A stretch of 64,000 nucleotides of DNA from Isoetes taiwanensis (taxonomy: Eukaryota; Streptophyta; Lycopodiopsida; Isoetales; Isoetaceae): positions 1 through 64,000 of the forward strand of contig JAJEKV010000637.1 in the NCBI GenBank assembly GCA_021234155.1. The letters are read 5' to 3'. How positions within the stretch are numbered: the stretch's first letter is position 1; each line of letters opens with the position of its first letter. Positions 12,219-23,736 of this stretch are shown here, in pieces. The notes beneath the pieces were generated by a model that did no database searches, was not told the origin of the DNA, and saw only the letters and a list, made by a program, of their open reading frames with translations. A program made the translations under genes and the position numbers.

Positions 12219-12390
12219 TAAGGGGTTCGGGGTGGTGAGAATAGAACTTTTTGACATAACTTTTGCATTTGGATTCCATTTCTATGTTCTTTAGTTCGTT
12301 AGAAAGCTTGTTCAGAGGACTTTAATAAACATAATAATTAAACATAATATTCATACAAATGGGCTCCAAATTTGGCTCTTGGGTCGTCCA
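12219..12390. repeat. Inverted terminal unit of the satellite
   Basis: From the junction GGAACCATTTAAGGGGTTC onward the sequence is the reverse complement of the preceding unit: the CATAACTTTTGCAT, GAAAGCTTGTTCAGAG and GGGCTCCAAATTTGG blocks appear in reversed order. The array therefore ends head-to-head. Confidence 0.8.
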
Positions 12391-12889
12391 TTGTGCAAGG
12401 CAACACCATCTAGGGGCAAATTAGCCCGGTTTTGGCCCTTTGGGAAAAACTTTTGCCATGCCGGTTTGGCCCTTGGAACATAATCTTTTGTTCTAACCGA
12501 ACTTTTATTGTTGTGCAGAATCAAGGGCTATGAGAGTCTTGACAAATCGAGAAGTCGGCTCCACATGAGGTAGAAGAGGAGGAAAATAAGTCACTGAGCT
12601 TCCAAGAATTCATGGAGAGGACGGAAGCTTTGAATAGAAACAACGCCTGCCATCTCATCTACCTGCACGATTCCCGAAATTTTGCATCATTCTAATAAAA
12701 AAAACCCCTATATTCTAAAAATTTGGGTTCATTTCGGAGGCATATGGACTTAGGGAAAGTCCATATATAATGAAATTGTGCTTACAAGGAGGCTAGCCAT
12801 GCGGCAGAATGAGAAAAAAAGGAATAAGTGATTACACAATGATGACATATGGTTAGTAAGCTAGCTATACCTATTGTCCGCAATAATAA

Positions 12890-13170
12890 AACAAAAGATG
12901 CCGAAACCCATGAATAGATGCCCCAAAATGAATCATACCTAACAAGTACGAGGGAGGAGATTGAGGCAGAATTTCCAGAAATGTGAGCACAAATCCAACA
13001 TGAAGAACTAGAAAGAAATAAAGATTGAAGTCAATTGAAGTCAGCGAGAGGTGTACCAGGTCACTGGAATGGTCTTGAACAAGAATAGGAGAGCAAAGGT
13101 GAAGACAAATGCATAACCAGTTTAATATCCTAAGTGAAATGATTAAATGGCAAGTCCATATATACAACAT
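12890..13170. repeat. Dispersed repeat family copy 2
   Basis: Same ordered words as the copy at 8355, extended on the right by GGAATGGTCTTGAACAAGAA and AGGAGAGCAAAGGTGAAGAC, which are shared with the copies at 14200 and 15380. Confidence 0.55.
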
Positions 13171-13859
13171 TCAATCATATCCCTCTAAGCTGAAGTAACA
13201 GCATAGCACCGCAAAACTAGAACTCAACAACATAGCACCTTAAGAAAAGACATATCTAACAACACAATTTACAAATGGATGTTGAAATGTAAAACATAAA
13301 AGAACGCATTAAACACGCATCATAGAAGACCGCATGACCTCTGCCAGAAAAAGTCTAAAACATGATCGCCTCAATAACAACATGAACAATGCTATAATCC
13401 CCAAACCTCATTAGATTATATACTTCCAGAAATCAAGTATATACTTATATACTTACGAAGAATGATCGAGTTAGCAAGGAAAATTATATGAAAATATAGA
13501 AGGGTAATAAACGGGCAAAATAGTGGATGAAGCTCCCCATAACTTAAAAATCAAGGAAAGAATATACAATATGAGAATACTACCTGAATTCTAAAACAAC
13601 TAGATGAATATAAATATGTTTCAAAGGAGCTCTCAAATGCAAAAACATGACAAATTGTAAAAACATGGCAAAGAGAAGAATGTCAAAGGTTGAACGAGTA
13701 TTGGAAGGTTAGGGAGGATGAAGAAGCAATATATACCACATCAGAGAGAAAGAGGGATGGACCGGATGACAAGTGATGCTGGGCCGTTGTGGCAGACGGA
13801 AGAGGAAGACCGCCAGCGACCATGCCTGTGACTATGTGCACGAACAACATCATGCTTGC
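13171..13859. other. No recognisable gene
   Basis: AT-rich and unrecognised; only short unrelated frames. Confidence 0.5.
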
Positions 13860-14290
13860 CGTTGTATTGCTACTAGGAGAGTGAGGGATGAGGTTAAGGT
13901 AGAGGTCGCAGACACGGGAGCACAAAGTCAAGAAGAAGGTTAAGAACCCATGAATATAAGCTCGAAGACAAGAAGTATGACGAAAATGATAGACATGGCT
14001 ATGCTAGACTCATGTCATGTGAAATGCCCGACCAGATATTGACAAAACATAGGCAAAAATTAAACAAAGTGTATAAGCAGTATTTACAGAAAATGAGGGA
14101 TGAGTTAAGTTTAGTTGCAGACATATTAGCACAAAGTCAAGAGAAAGGTCAAGAAGAAAAATGAGATGGACATCAAATAGAAGGTCCAAGCAACGAGATT
14201 CATAAGGTCTGTGAAATGGTTTGGAACAAGAATAGGAGAGCGAAGGTGAATATTAAGATAGCTAAGGTTTGGTTCAGGCTAGCATAACAG
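13860..14290. repeat. Dispersed repeat family copies 3 and 4 in tandem
   Basis: GAGGGATGAGGTTAAGGTAG with AGCACAAAGTCAAGAAGAAG (from 13883) is followed by a second GAGGGATGAGTTAAGTTTAG with AGCACAAAGTCAAGAGAAAG (from 14095) and the shared right part GGAACAAGAATAGGAGAGCG. Confidence 0.55.
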
Positions 14291-15185
14291 AAATGGGTGG
14301 TGATGAAACAAATCGAAGACATCAAAACCAGATCAAGCTTGGACAGCAAAGCTAAACAGATATGGCAAGAAACATGAATGGTTCATCAAAGTGGAGGTCG
14401 ATCAAAAGGAGAACACATATAATACTTTCATAAGGTATAGTAAGCAATTGCCAAATGCCCCACCAACTGAATCCAAATTGAACAATGAAAACCTAGTGAC
14501 ATATTATCAGTAAAGCAAGTCCACCAATGCTTGAAACACAACTGTCACAAACAAGCCAATGTTATGGGGTCCTGCTGGCAAGCCCAATCGAGAATGTTTT
14601 CAATATAAACCTATATATGCAACAAAAAGTCAATGTAGTGTCGAACGAGATATACTTCATATCCAAATAAAACTAAATATAAAATGCAAAATTATCAAAT
14701 GCGGAATTAAAATGCAAAACGCCGGGTGGATGATCCTATAGGCATATGTCAACTATAAAATATGTGAAGGTCCTATAACAAATCTATCCATGATATCATA
14801 TGATCAATATAAACAATGGTATGGAGTTTAAAAAAAATAACCATTGTGCAGGATAATATAATATCCTCAACATTTGGTATGCATCTTAGAACATGTTGCC
14901 ATCTAGGAATAACGTTGGAACAATAGGCCTAAAAAAAGGAAAAAGACATGAACCAATTCACAAGTCCATTAATGCAAAATAGGTCATATCCCTTTAAGGT
15001 GAAGTGACTTAAATAGCAAGAGCACTTGTTAAGGAAGGAAGGAAGGAAGGAAGTATATTTTTACGTCGCACCACAAAGGCAGATAGAAATGAGGAATTGT
15101 TAGTGATGCATAGAGATACTGCTTGGCAACGCATTTGAAAACAATATGGAAATGTTAAATAACCAAAAAACAACAGTTCGAAATG
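14291..15185. other. No recognisable gene; GGAAGGAAGG microsatellite at 15030-15054
   Basis: AT-rich. A (GGAA)n run of about six units sits at 15030, just before another copy of the dispersed repeat family. Confidence 0.5.
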
Positions 15186-15450
15186 AGATGTCATAAAGAA
15201 AGAGGACACCACATGTATAAACGCATAAATAGATGCCTCAATATGAATAGTATTTACAAGAACGAAGGACGAGGTCGCGGTAGAAGTTGCAGATATATGT
15301 GCGTTAAATCAAGTGGAAGGTCAAGAATAAAATTGAGATTGAAGTCAAATTCAGATTCCATAGCGAGGATGTTCATAAGGCCGGTGGAATGGTCCTGAAC
15401 ATGATTGGGAGAGCAAAGGTGAAGACTAAAATAGGGAAGGTAGGGACAAA
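15186..15450. repeat. Dispersed repeat family copy 5
   Basis: Carries the full word order: AAATAGATGCCTC, AATATGAATAGTATTTAC, GAACGAAGGACGAGGTC, AAGTCAAATTCAGATTC, GGTGGAATGGTCCTGAAC, GAGAGCAAAGGTGAAGAC. Confidence 0.55.
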
Positions 15451-17729
15451 GCTAGCAAAGTAGAAAAGAGTGGTGATGCAATGACATCAAAAACAAATCC
15501 AGCTTGGACATGAAGCCCGAATGTACATGGTAAAAAATATGAAGCAAATAACTCAAAACAATAACTCAGCCACATAACACCCTAGATAGTAAATGATTAT
15601 AAGTGCAATTCTCAATAGACCTCATGACAATGGAGCAAACGCAAAAACGAGTAAATGTCCTGCAGACAATCAACGAGTCCCAACAACATCCTGAACAAGG
15701 CATAAGTCAAAGAGCTACAACACGTACTATACCAAGTAGGATCGTGATAGCTAGCCGAAGACATCGCGGGTCTAGAAAAAAAGAAGCTCAAATATAGAAA
15801 GAGGAATAAAGGAGCCATGGTGTCAAGGATTAAACGTAGAGGACGAAGTAGCAACTTCATAATCGAAGGAAAAAAAAAAAAAGAATGTCCCATGCATGAA
15901 GATGACGTATAACCGCTAAGAATGAATTAAGGAATGTATGTATTTTTACCGTTAAGAAAATGCCCATGTTATCAACCGGGTGGGCTGCAAGAAGCAAAAC
16001 TGATGGTTCCCTAATTATGACCCGAGCCCTATAATATAAATGTGAATCATCCATAAATAACATAACCACATATCGCGTGACCAACCGATCCTTTCTCAAA
16101 CCTTGCTATAAAATGCTAGTAGCATGTAAGAGAAACTAACTCCATATATAAAATGAATGCAAATCCAACTAAAACCCATCTAGAAAATGCAAATCAGACC
16201 CATGCATATATTCAAATCGAAATGCTTATTATGGAAGCAGTCAATGCAAAGAAATATGTTCAGAAAAACAATAGCCTAAAGAAGGTCTTTATAATCATTG
16301 AAAGAAGCAAACCTAGAAAGGATATCTTACCCGGATTCAACTTGTATCAAAAACCAACAAATGACGTGTGCTTCAAACCCGATCAAACAAGTCAAAGCCA
16401 TATTTCCTGATGCAGCAGAGCCATGGTGGATCGGATGGTGTAGAAGCAGATCTGGAGGAAGAGCTCTACAATGAAGAAAACCCGTGATTCTAGTATTTGT
16501 CGAAACATGTTAGTGATTGATTGTTTTTTGTGTAGTTAATGTTGTAGCAGATAAACATGCTACAGATAGTAGCTTGGCTGTGCAGCATAGTGAGCTTACA
16601 GTTGCAGGAAATCAAGCGCCCGTTGTTTATAAGAATGATGATGATAATTTCTGGGATGCCGTCTTCAATGCTCATCCTGAGTTATGTCGAGCGCATACTA
16701 CTATGAACAACTCTGGTGGCCAATCTTTTGCTGGTGCAGCGTTGAATTAGTGTGTGATTGTTTCAGTTGCAGATGCTTCTGGATTAGCTAGTGTCCTTTA
16801 GAATTGCAACAAGGTTTCCAAGTGAAAATTTCTGCTGTAAAATTTTCGGATTGTATCTGGGATTCTATTTCGAATTTGTATTTCGGATTGTGATAATACG
16901 AATTTCAGAATTGCAACAATGTTTCCAGCATGTCTTCTATATTATAATAGAAAATTGTTTTCAAATTGTTTTCCAAATTTTCTGTACGTAAACAATACTG
17001 GTGGCGCCGCTTAAGCTCCGCCACCAACAGAAGTTTCCATAGAAGAAAGAAAAATAGAAATCCAGGAGGAAAAAAGCCCTCCCTGTTGTTTACGAATATA
17101 AAAGTATATAGATCGTGATGTAAACTAACTTGTCATAATGTTTTGTCCAATATGTTCATGCTACAAAGCCAATCACAAAAAGTATTTCCATGAAGAATAG
17201 CACATAACTTATTTGCGCTCCAATGCCTACAAGAAGATATGGGTTCTAGATTAACAATGCATTAAAAAACAAGTACTTTAAAGAATACATCAAGACATTA
17301 GTCATAAATTATTATCTTATGGATTATAGTTCATTTATCATATGCGTGTCTTGTTGAGTTGTATAATGAAGTGGTTCTTGATCTGGGGTGCATTTTAACT
17401 ACTTTTATGCTCTAAGATATGTAGGTGACTCTTCATGGCTATTTATATCCAAATGCTGCAACTCAATGCCCTTGGATCTTAATAGTCCCGTACTGACTAT
17501 CAAATTTAGAAATCAAGTTATAGAGTTTGTGTCCAAGAAAACCTTATTGGCTTGATTATGACACCTTACTAGTTAGTTTGAATAGTAAACGTCTCATACT
17601 AGCAGATAATACCGTGTTTGGTTGTCTTATGAAGTTTCTTAACTATGTCCTCGAACACTATCTGGACATGTACCACAATGTCCTATGATGTATACCACAT
17701 AGTAATACATCTACTGTGCTCCTTGATTG
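15451..17729. other. No recognisable gene
   Basis: Short frames only. A TGGTGGCG / CGCCACCA inverted word around 17000-17028 is a small palindrome. Nothing else structured is visible. Confidence 0.5.
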
Positions 17730-17730
17730 G

Positions 17731-17780
17731 GTCACATAGGCCGATTGATCTTCGTGGCCGATAAAAATCACTCAATGCAA
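17731..17780 (+). mobile_element. Non-LTR retroelement 3' block, copy 2
   Basis: CATAGGCCGATTGATCTTCG, then TGGCCGATAAAAATC, match the blocks at 7060 (minus) and 18973 (plus). No extended tail remains. Confidence 0.4.
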
Positions 17781-18148
17781 TTCAATTCATGATGTATACC
17801 TTACACATGTTTATGGATATGAGTTGACCGAACACTAAAATGTTTCAATCTTTTGCAAAGATAAGAATGTAGATACAACAATATAGTAATTGGGTTGCCA
17901 TTGCTACCAGATGTGACATCAATCTATTACAGAATGGTAATGGGGACTACCATTCTTGCTTTTCATTGTCAACTTTTTGTTTTTTGTTTTTGTTTTTGTT
18001 TTTTTTTTTTTTTCTGTCACGTGTCTCTTCCTCTCCAATTCCTATATTGTGGGCGTAAGTTAATTGGCATCCATTTTGCAATAGAAGGAGACTTGCTTAC
18101 TGTGTCTCCCATCACAGGTCCCTTCCTCAGTTGCAAAATGAAGTCTCA

Positions 18149-18696
18149 CATTGGGGATTTTTTGAGATCATAAAAAGGTCTTCTAAGAACTGCTGACTAA
18201 ACTATATGAACTACCAATCAGAAAACAGAACTGGTAATCCAGTCAGCAAAACAGTTATAACTAACTTACTGGATCACATTTTCTAGCATAAGTGTTGATA
18301 GAAAAGTCCAAATGAGCTCTTGTTTGGTGCAATAGATAGATCTCATTGAGATCTTTCCAACCTTGGGTGGTTTGCATATCTTTTAGCCCCGTAGGATAGT
18401 AAAAAATGGTAAAAACCATATTTTTTGGAGTTTTGACAATCATAAGTGGTTAAAATATGTGCAAAGCACCTAAGGTTGGAAAGATCTCAATGAGATCTAT
18501 CTATTGCATTACGAGAGCTCATTTGGACTTTTCTATCAATAGTTATGCTAGAAAATGTGATCCAGTGAGTTAGTTATAACAGTTTTGCTGACTGGACCCG
18601 TTAGGCTCTGATTTCTGATTGGTAGTTCATTTATCTTCATTTGGCTTAGTTGGCATGTTTTGAAGGCCCTTTTTTAATCTCAAAAAAACCCTAATG
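18149..18696. mobile_element. Foldback element with ~240-bp inverted arms
   Basis: The left arm starts CATTGGGGATTTTTTGAGAT and the complement of the right end reads CATTAGGGTTTTTTTGAGAT. The arms stay matched for about 240 bp on each side, through ATGAACTACCAATCAGAAA, CCAGTCAGCAAAAC, GTTATAACTAACT, GATCACATTTTCTAGCATAA and GATCTCATTGAGATCTTTCC, with roughly 70-80 bp of unpaired centre. There is no coding capacity. This is a non-autonomous foldback or MITE-like DNA element; the superfamily is not determined. Confidence 0.85.
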
Positions 18697-18763
18697 ATTG
18701 CCTTACATCCATACATCAAACCTAATAGGTTGATCAAAATTATTAATGATTATTATTACTGGA

Positions 18764-19035
18764 TCGTACCTCCGGGAGGTAATGGATACGCGGACTCAGT
18801 TATGCCCCCCTGTCCGACATTAACCTCTGCTGTACTTGTGATTATGTATATAACTGTGCAGTATGTCAGCATCCTTATTGCTACTAAGGTTTTTTCCCCG
18901 AAAACCCTTCGGGGCGGGGGTTTTTTAATCCTGGTAGTAATACGCCTGCTGCTCTCTCTTTGTACTTGGGTCCCATAGGCCAGTTGGTCTCCGTGGACGA
19001 TAAAATCATATTCTATTCTATTCTATTCTTTACTC
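18764..19035 (+). mobile_element. Probable LINE/SINE 3' end with (TTCTA)n tail
   Basis: A GC-richer stretch includes an ACCTCCGGGAGGT palindrome and a CCCCGAAAACCCTTCGGGG stem-loop. It ends in CATAGGCCAGTTGGTCTCCG, TGGACGATAAAATC and a run of TATTC units. The order of hairpin, conserved 3' block and pentamer tail suggests the 3' untranslated end of a non-LTR retrotransposon. Confidence 0.45.
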
Positions 19036-19893
19036 CTCACCTTTTACCCCGACCATTTACCCCACCTTTTACCCTGTTCCTTGCCTATCATTGTGTTGCT
19101 TATAAATAAATAGTCAGTATCATATGAGTGCTAGGTGCTTAAATCTAGAACATCAAATTACCGTACCCCTAGGTTGGACCCAAAACAATATGATGGTGTG
19201 TTATATAACGTGTTGTTCCATGTGTTTCAATCTTTATTAGTAGCGAGCTTTTATAATAAAGTCTATTCACTCTAAAGTCCTCAACTAGGAACTTAATTTG
19301 GCAATGCATGATAACCTCTAGATCTCTAAGAGGACAAACCAGAAATGAAAACTTTGAATATCATTTCTTCTCAAAATATTACAGATTTTTTCCTAAACCC
19401 TTACTATTTATAATGAAACTGGCCCTAAATTGATATGACTCTCATGAAGGATTGAATCAAAATTCATAATGAATTAGGATGACTCTTGATGGTAAGTCAA
19501 AATTTAAGTCAAAGTCGACCTACATAGACATACGGAAAATTAAATATTGAAGATAGGCATCCTCTTTTAGGATCTCTTGAAATGCTTTTCAGGACGAGGT
19601 TTGATGTGGTACACGATGAAAAGAGGACGAGGTTTGACGTGGTAGATGATGAAAAGTTCTGCATGCTCCTCAAAAGAAGAAGAGCATTTTTTATTCGTCT
19701 ATACATCTTGCTCGCATTTACATTTGAACCCAAGGTCACATGGAGCTCACTTAACTAACCCAAGAAAGTAGTAACCCCTCAATCCCTATACTACTAGAAA
19801 GTGGGCTTTCATTCTTTTTCTGGCATTCCTAGAGTTTTGGCTACATAAAAAAGTTTACATTTTTTTTGTTCGATCAATGCAATAAAGGCATAC
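19036..19893. other. No recognisable gene downstream of the malectin-like gene
   Basis: If the minus-strand gene at 19894-21297 encoded a kinase, its next exon should lie here. I find neither a membrane segment nor kinase motifs. GACGAGGTTTGA.GTGGTA is duplicated at 19594 and 19627. Confidence 0.55.
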
Positions 19894-21297
19894 CTGAGTT
19901 GTCCGGGCGTCTAATTGAATGTGCTGGTGGTGGTGGAGTTGTCGTTGGCCGAGATGGAGGGATTGTTGGTTGAGATGGACTTGGGGTTGGACTACTTGGG
20001 GTTGGTGGAGAGGGCTCATCGTACTTAAACACTTCAATTGCATTTAAAATTGGCGAGAGAGTAGAATTGCTCGTGGGAACCATAGTTATGGTCAAGGTAG
20101 CTTGAGATAGAACTTGATCATAGCCACCAGTAAAGGTCGTCCAGACGACATACCAGTCCCCTGCATACTTGATATTCAAATAAGTGTCTTGTTTCTCATC
20201 ATTGAGTTGAGCATATATATAAAACATTCGCACATCCGTGGCAACTCGTGTTCTTAGCTCCATGAAGTAAAGATAAACAGCCAACTTGGAAGAGAGTGTT
20301 CCCAAGTTGACAGTATAGTTGAAGGAAGAAACATTGAGTCCTTCGAAGGCCGACGACATCACCTTGGGAGGAGGTTGGTTGAGCATGTCAGAGGTGGTAA
20401 TATTAAGATTAGTCATTATAGCAATAGCATTGGGTGGAGGGTCATTCTCGAGAAACCATCTTCGATCATATTTATCATCAGGGTATCTGCAAGGCATAGG
20501 GTCATAGCAAGGCACAGATAAATACATGCTTATATTTTATTTATTTTATTTATTTTTTGGAGAACAAAATAAATTCTATATTTCTGTATATGCAGGAAAT
20601 TACATACTCAAGGTAGCCGGCCGAGCTTGCACCAAGGCTCCCCCGAAATGCCAGGTGAAGGAAAACGTCGCCTGCAGCTTCAGTGTAGAATCCGGTAGGA
20701 AGGGTTCTAAGTTTGAGACCAGAAATAAAAGGGACATTAGTAGATAAATCACTGCTAGAGAGGCACAGGCTAACGCTGGAGCTTTGATTTGATGGAAAAA
20801 CAAGACCGAGGTACATAGGCTGATCAACGCTAATTCCTGGTCTGTTGAACTGTTGGAACCACTGTCCATCGGCAGAAAGAGTGAAATTAAACGAAGGCCA
20901 GCGGTTAAGCCCATCGTAATTGGCATAGTAAAAGGATGCCCAGATCGAGTACTTGAGATTTTTTCCAACCGGCAAAACGTAGCAGTTACTATTGAGAACT
21001 GGGAAGTACCTTAGAGTGGTCAGCTCGTGCGATACATTACCAGAAACCACTGTGTTAGAGCCTGAGTCTATGTAGTTTCCATCCGTTACCCATTGAATTC
21101 CTGTTGCCGGGTCTAGATATGGCTGTAGTGCACCACAGTCAATGCTCAGAAATCCTGCATAGTTTCTTATTATATGATATCAGATCTAAATGAATAGTTA
21201 TGAGACGAAACATGGTATACTTGCCTATTTGGGCTGAAACGATCAAGGGAAAGATCAGGACTGCCAGCAGCGAAACTATGATGAGCTTGGTCATCAT
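19894..21297 (-). CDS. Malectin-like domain protein, ectodomain only (partial gene)
   Basis: Three exons are inferred. Exon 1 (21225-21297) is 24 codons of signal peptide, MMTKLIIVSLLAVLIFPLIV then SAQI. Exon 2 (20608-21154) opens GFLSIDCGALQPYLDPATGI, the classic start of a Malectin_like domain. Exon 3 (19894-20486) carries the second malectin half, ending STLSPILNAIEVFKYDEP and a Pro/Ser/Thr-rich stalk. Intron 1 starts G|GCAAGT, a GC donor. Intron 2 and the intron after exon 3 have GT donors (GTATGTAA, GTATGCC) and intron 2 ends in CAG. Such domains form the extracellular part of plant receptor kinases. Here the coding frame ends mid-codon at the last donor and no transmembrane or kinase exon follows, so it is either a secreted ectodomain or a truncated receptor. 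It is a paralogue of the gene at 36901. A weak TATA-like TATAACA lies upstream (about 21337). Confidence 0.75.
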
Positions 21298-23736
21298 TTT
21301 CAGACTTGGAACTTTCACGATTGGAGGACTAGAAATGTTATAGCTGTTTGAACGTGCATTTCCAGCCAGTTATGTCGTGCATATTGGTGGACCATTGAAT
21401 ACTTTAACTCACACTAAATGGCCATTCGATACACATTCGATACACTAATTGGCCTTTGAAATTCTGAAAAGCCTAACTCTCGTTGGCTAAGTTATTGGCT
21501 GCTTTAGATGGGCCATCGTCATTGTAATCATCGTGATCATCATCGTCATTGTCATTATAATCATCGTGATCATCATCGTCATCATAGTAATAATAATAGC
21601 TAGCATTAGGCCGAGTTTGGGGAAGGGATCTTTGGGGTTAAGAAGTGTTTCATCTGATCAATAATTACTTTTCTTTATCACTTGAATGGATTTTGTTCTC
21701 ACAAAGGTAGAAATATAGCATTTTTATGGTTCATTGCAATGTTATGGATATAAGTTTTATCCATAACTGTTTCCTCATTTATGGGTCATTGCAATAGTAT
21801 TATATTCCATGGAAGTTCTTGACCGAGCCCATTTATACTTTGCATTTTAATAAATATATCCAAAAGCAACAGATTCCTTTCCATGTAAACAAACCATTGC
21901 GATGTAAGAATACCATCATCTTGTTAACTCTGGTGCAAGGGTTAGGATGGCGTGGAAAGCGGAGCGGGAAGAAGATGCCAGGAGTATCATGCAACATACT
22001 TGGTATTTTAGGGATTTTTTGGGGTTATATTAGGCCCTCCTAAGAGAACTGCCACATAAGCTATGCGAGGCAATTTGGAGCAGCCATACTACTTGCCCTT
22101 TGTTTGTTGGATAGTTATGTTTTTTGTGTTTTACAAACTTGTTTGTTAAGGTAGTTATGATTTGCTCCTAACAAATGGTCATATAGCAGGCACTAGTGGA
22201 CCTCATTACATGCAATTATGGGAACTCCTGCATGTGCGAACAATGTGTCTAATGTGTGGCAATTGATAGGTCATTGTGACTTGAAGGGTACTGATGAGCT
22301 ACTTGCTTGATTGGTTCGACTTCTTCATCAATTCTATCTGACTTATTTGGATTTAAGTAGCAGGCCTCTGTGAACTTGGATGTATGTGTGCCATAACCAA
22401 TTGGCCAGCTTATTATGTCTATTTAAGAAAATGAGATTGTGAATTCAACACAAACTCTTTTATTGCTTTTGGGGGTTGTGGGGTTTTGGGTGTTGGGGGG
22501 ATTAATTACACATAATAAGAATGGCATCATGATGCCATACTCATCCAGTGCAAGAATCCCTGAACTCTTCTTAAGAATTCAATTCAATTCTTACAAAATA
22601 ACATATTTCTCCCATGTTCTCACATCTTTAGGATGGAATCTAGTGAAAACAGGTGAAGTAGCTATGATGGACTGATTGCCTAAGAAGTTATTAAGATTTA
22701 GCTTCCATTATGCTCTTCAAGAAATGAAATCACTAACTAAAATAATGAGTAATTTATCCTCAGAATATGCTTTTTTTCGAGCACCAAATTCTCCTCTTCA
22801 TTAGTTCAAGATGGGAACTCCAATACAAAGGAAAATGTATAACCCAATTTAAATGGCCCGGTTTGAACAATTGCTAAGACACCACAACTCTTGCTCAAGT
22901 TGCTCCTACACAATATCTATGGGCATCATAAAATTAGGCAGTGTAGTTGATGCTGGTAAATGTTGAGATACGATGAGGACTTCCAAATGCAAGATTGTTC
23001 AATATTGAAAGAGATGACACCACTTGATAATCATCCTGCTTTCCATCACGATGTTGAGTTTTTATTGGAGAGGAGCAATGCATATCTAGAAACATAAAAT
23101 ATGCTCGAATTAATTGTGAGTCTACTAAATATTGATAGATTTACTCCTTCTAGGACCCTCAATATGAAAGCTAAGTCATGGTTGTACTAAGGCATCATGC
23201 TACTTTCAACTTTGTCGCAATTAGTGGCTAATTTTGACCACCACTTAAGTGGGGAGTGTGCTATAGCTAATGATGTACAAAATAAAACCATTACCTCATT
23301 GTGATCGAAAATCCTTGCAGAAGTAGACATATAAAAATTTGGACGTTGCAAACGAATTTAGCGACTATAACTTGTGTGGCTACTATGGAAAATGCATTAA
23401 GCGTGTCCCAATTGTTTTGGGAGAAGAGGGCCTGGTGTGATGAGTAGTGTACAAATAATATGGCCTTCGAAATCAGTTTCAAAATGCGTTTTGGGCTCTG
23501 TATTTCCACGTGGGCATAATCTCCTTGTTATTTCTCATCTTCAGAAGACGTAATCTTAGAGGCTTGCGTGCACTTTCACAACCACAGGTAGATTTCTTCG
23601 CGCTCCACAAGCCAGAAAATATTCATGCAAAACCTTAGAGATAATTGATGTGCAGTAAGTACTTATAGAGCTAATTGATCTGCAGCAGTTCCTGAAAATA
23701 CATAATTAGATGTACACCAGCCCATTGAATACCTGA
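21298..23736. other. Long stretch without recognisable gene
   Basis: It includes an ATC/TCA-type trinucleotide microsatellite (21512-21600) and a G-rich tract (22469-22500). Short frames are unrelated to known families. Confidence 0.5.
21512..21600. repeat. (ATC/TCA)n imperfect trinucleotide repeat
   Basis: ATCATCGTGATCATCATCGT occurs twice within a run of CATCGTCATTGT-type triplets, followed by TAGTAATAATAATAG. Confidence 0.8.

Larger units (their letters stand above)
9324..12785. mobile_element. 3.46-kb segment bounded by 17-bp inverted repeats
   Basis: AAGCACAATTTCATTAT begins at 9324 and its exact complement ends near 12785. The interval contains a poly-T run (9880-9902), scattered GGGCGNCCGCCC palindromes and the 180-bp satellite array. 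A third copy of the terminal word, AAAGCACAATTTCATTA, is at 8626. No transposase frame is present, so if it is an element it is non-autonomous. Target duplications are not clear. Confidence 0.4.
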
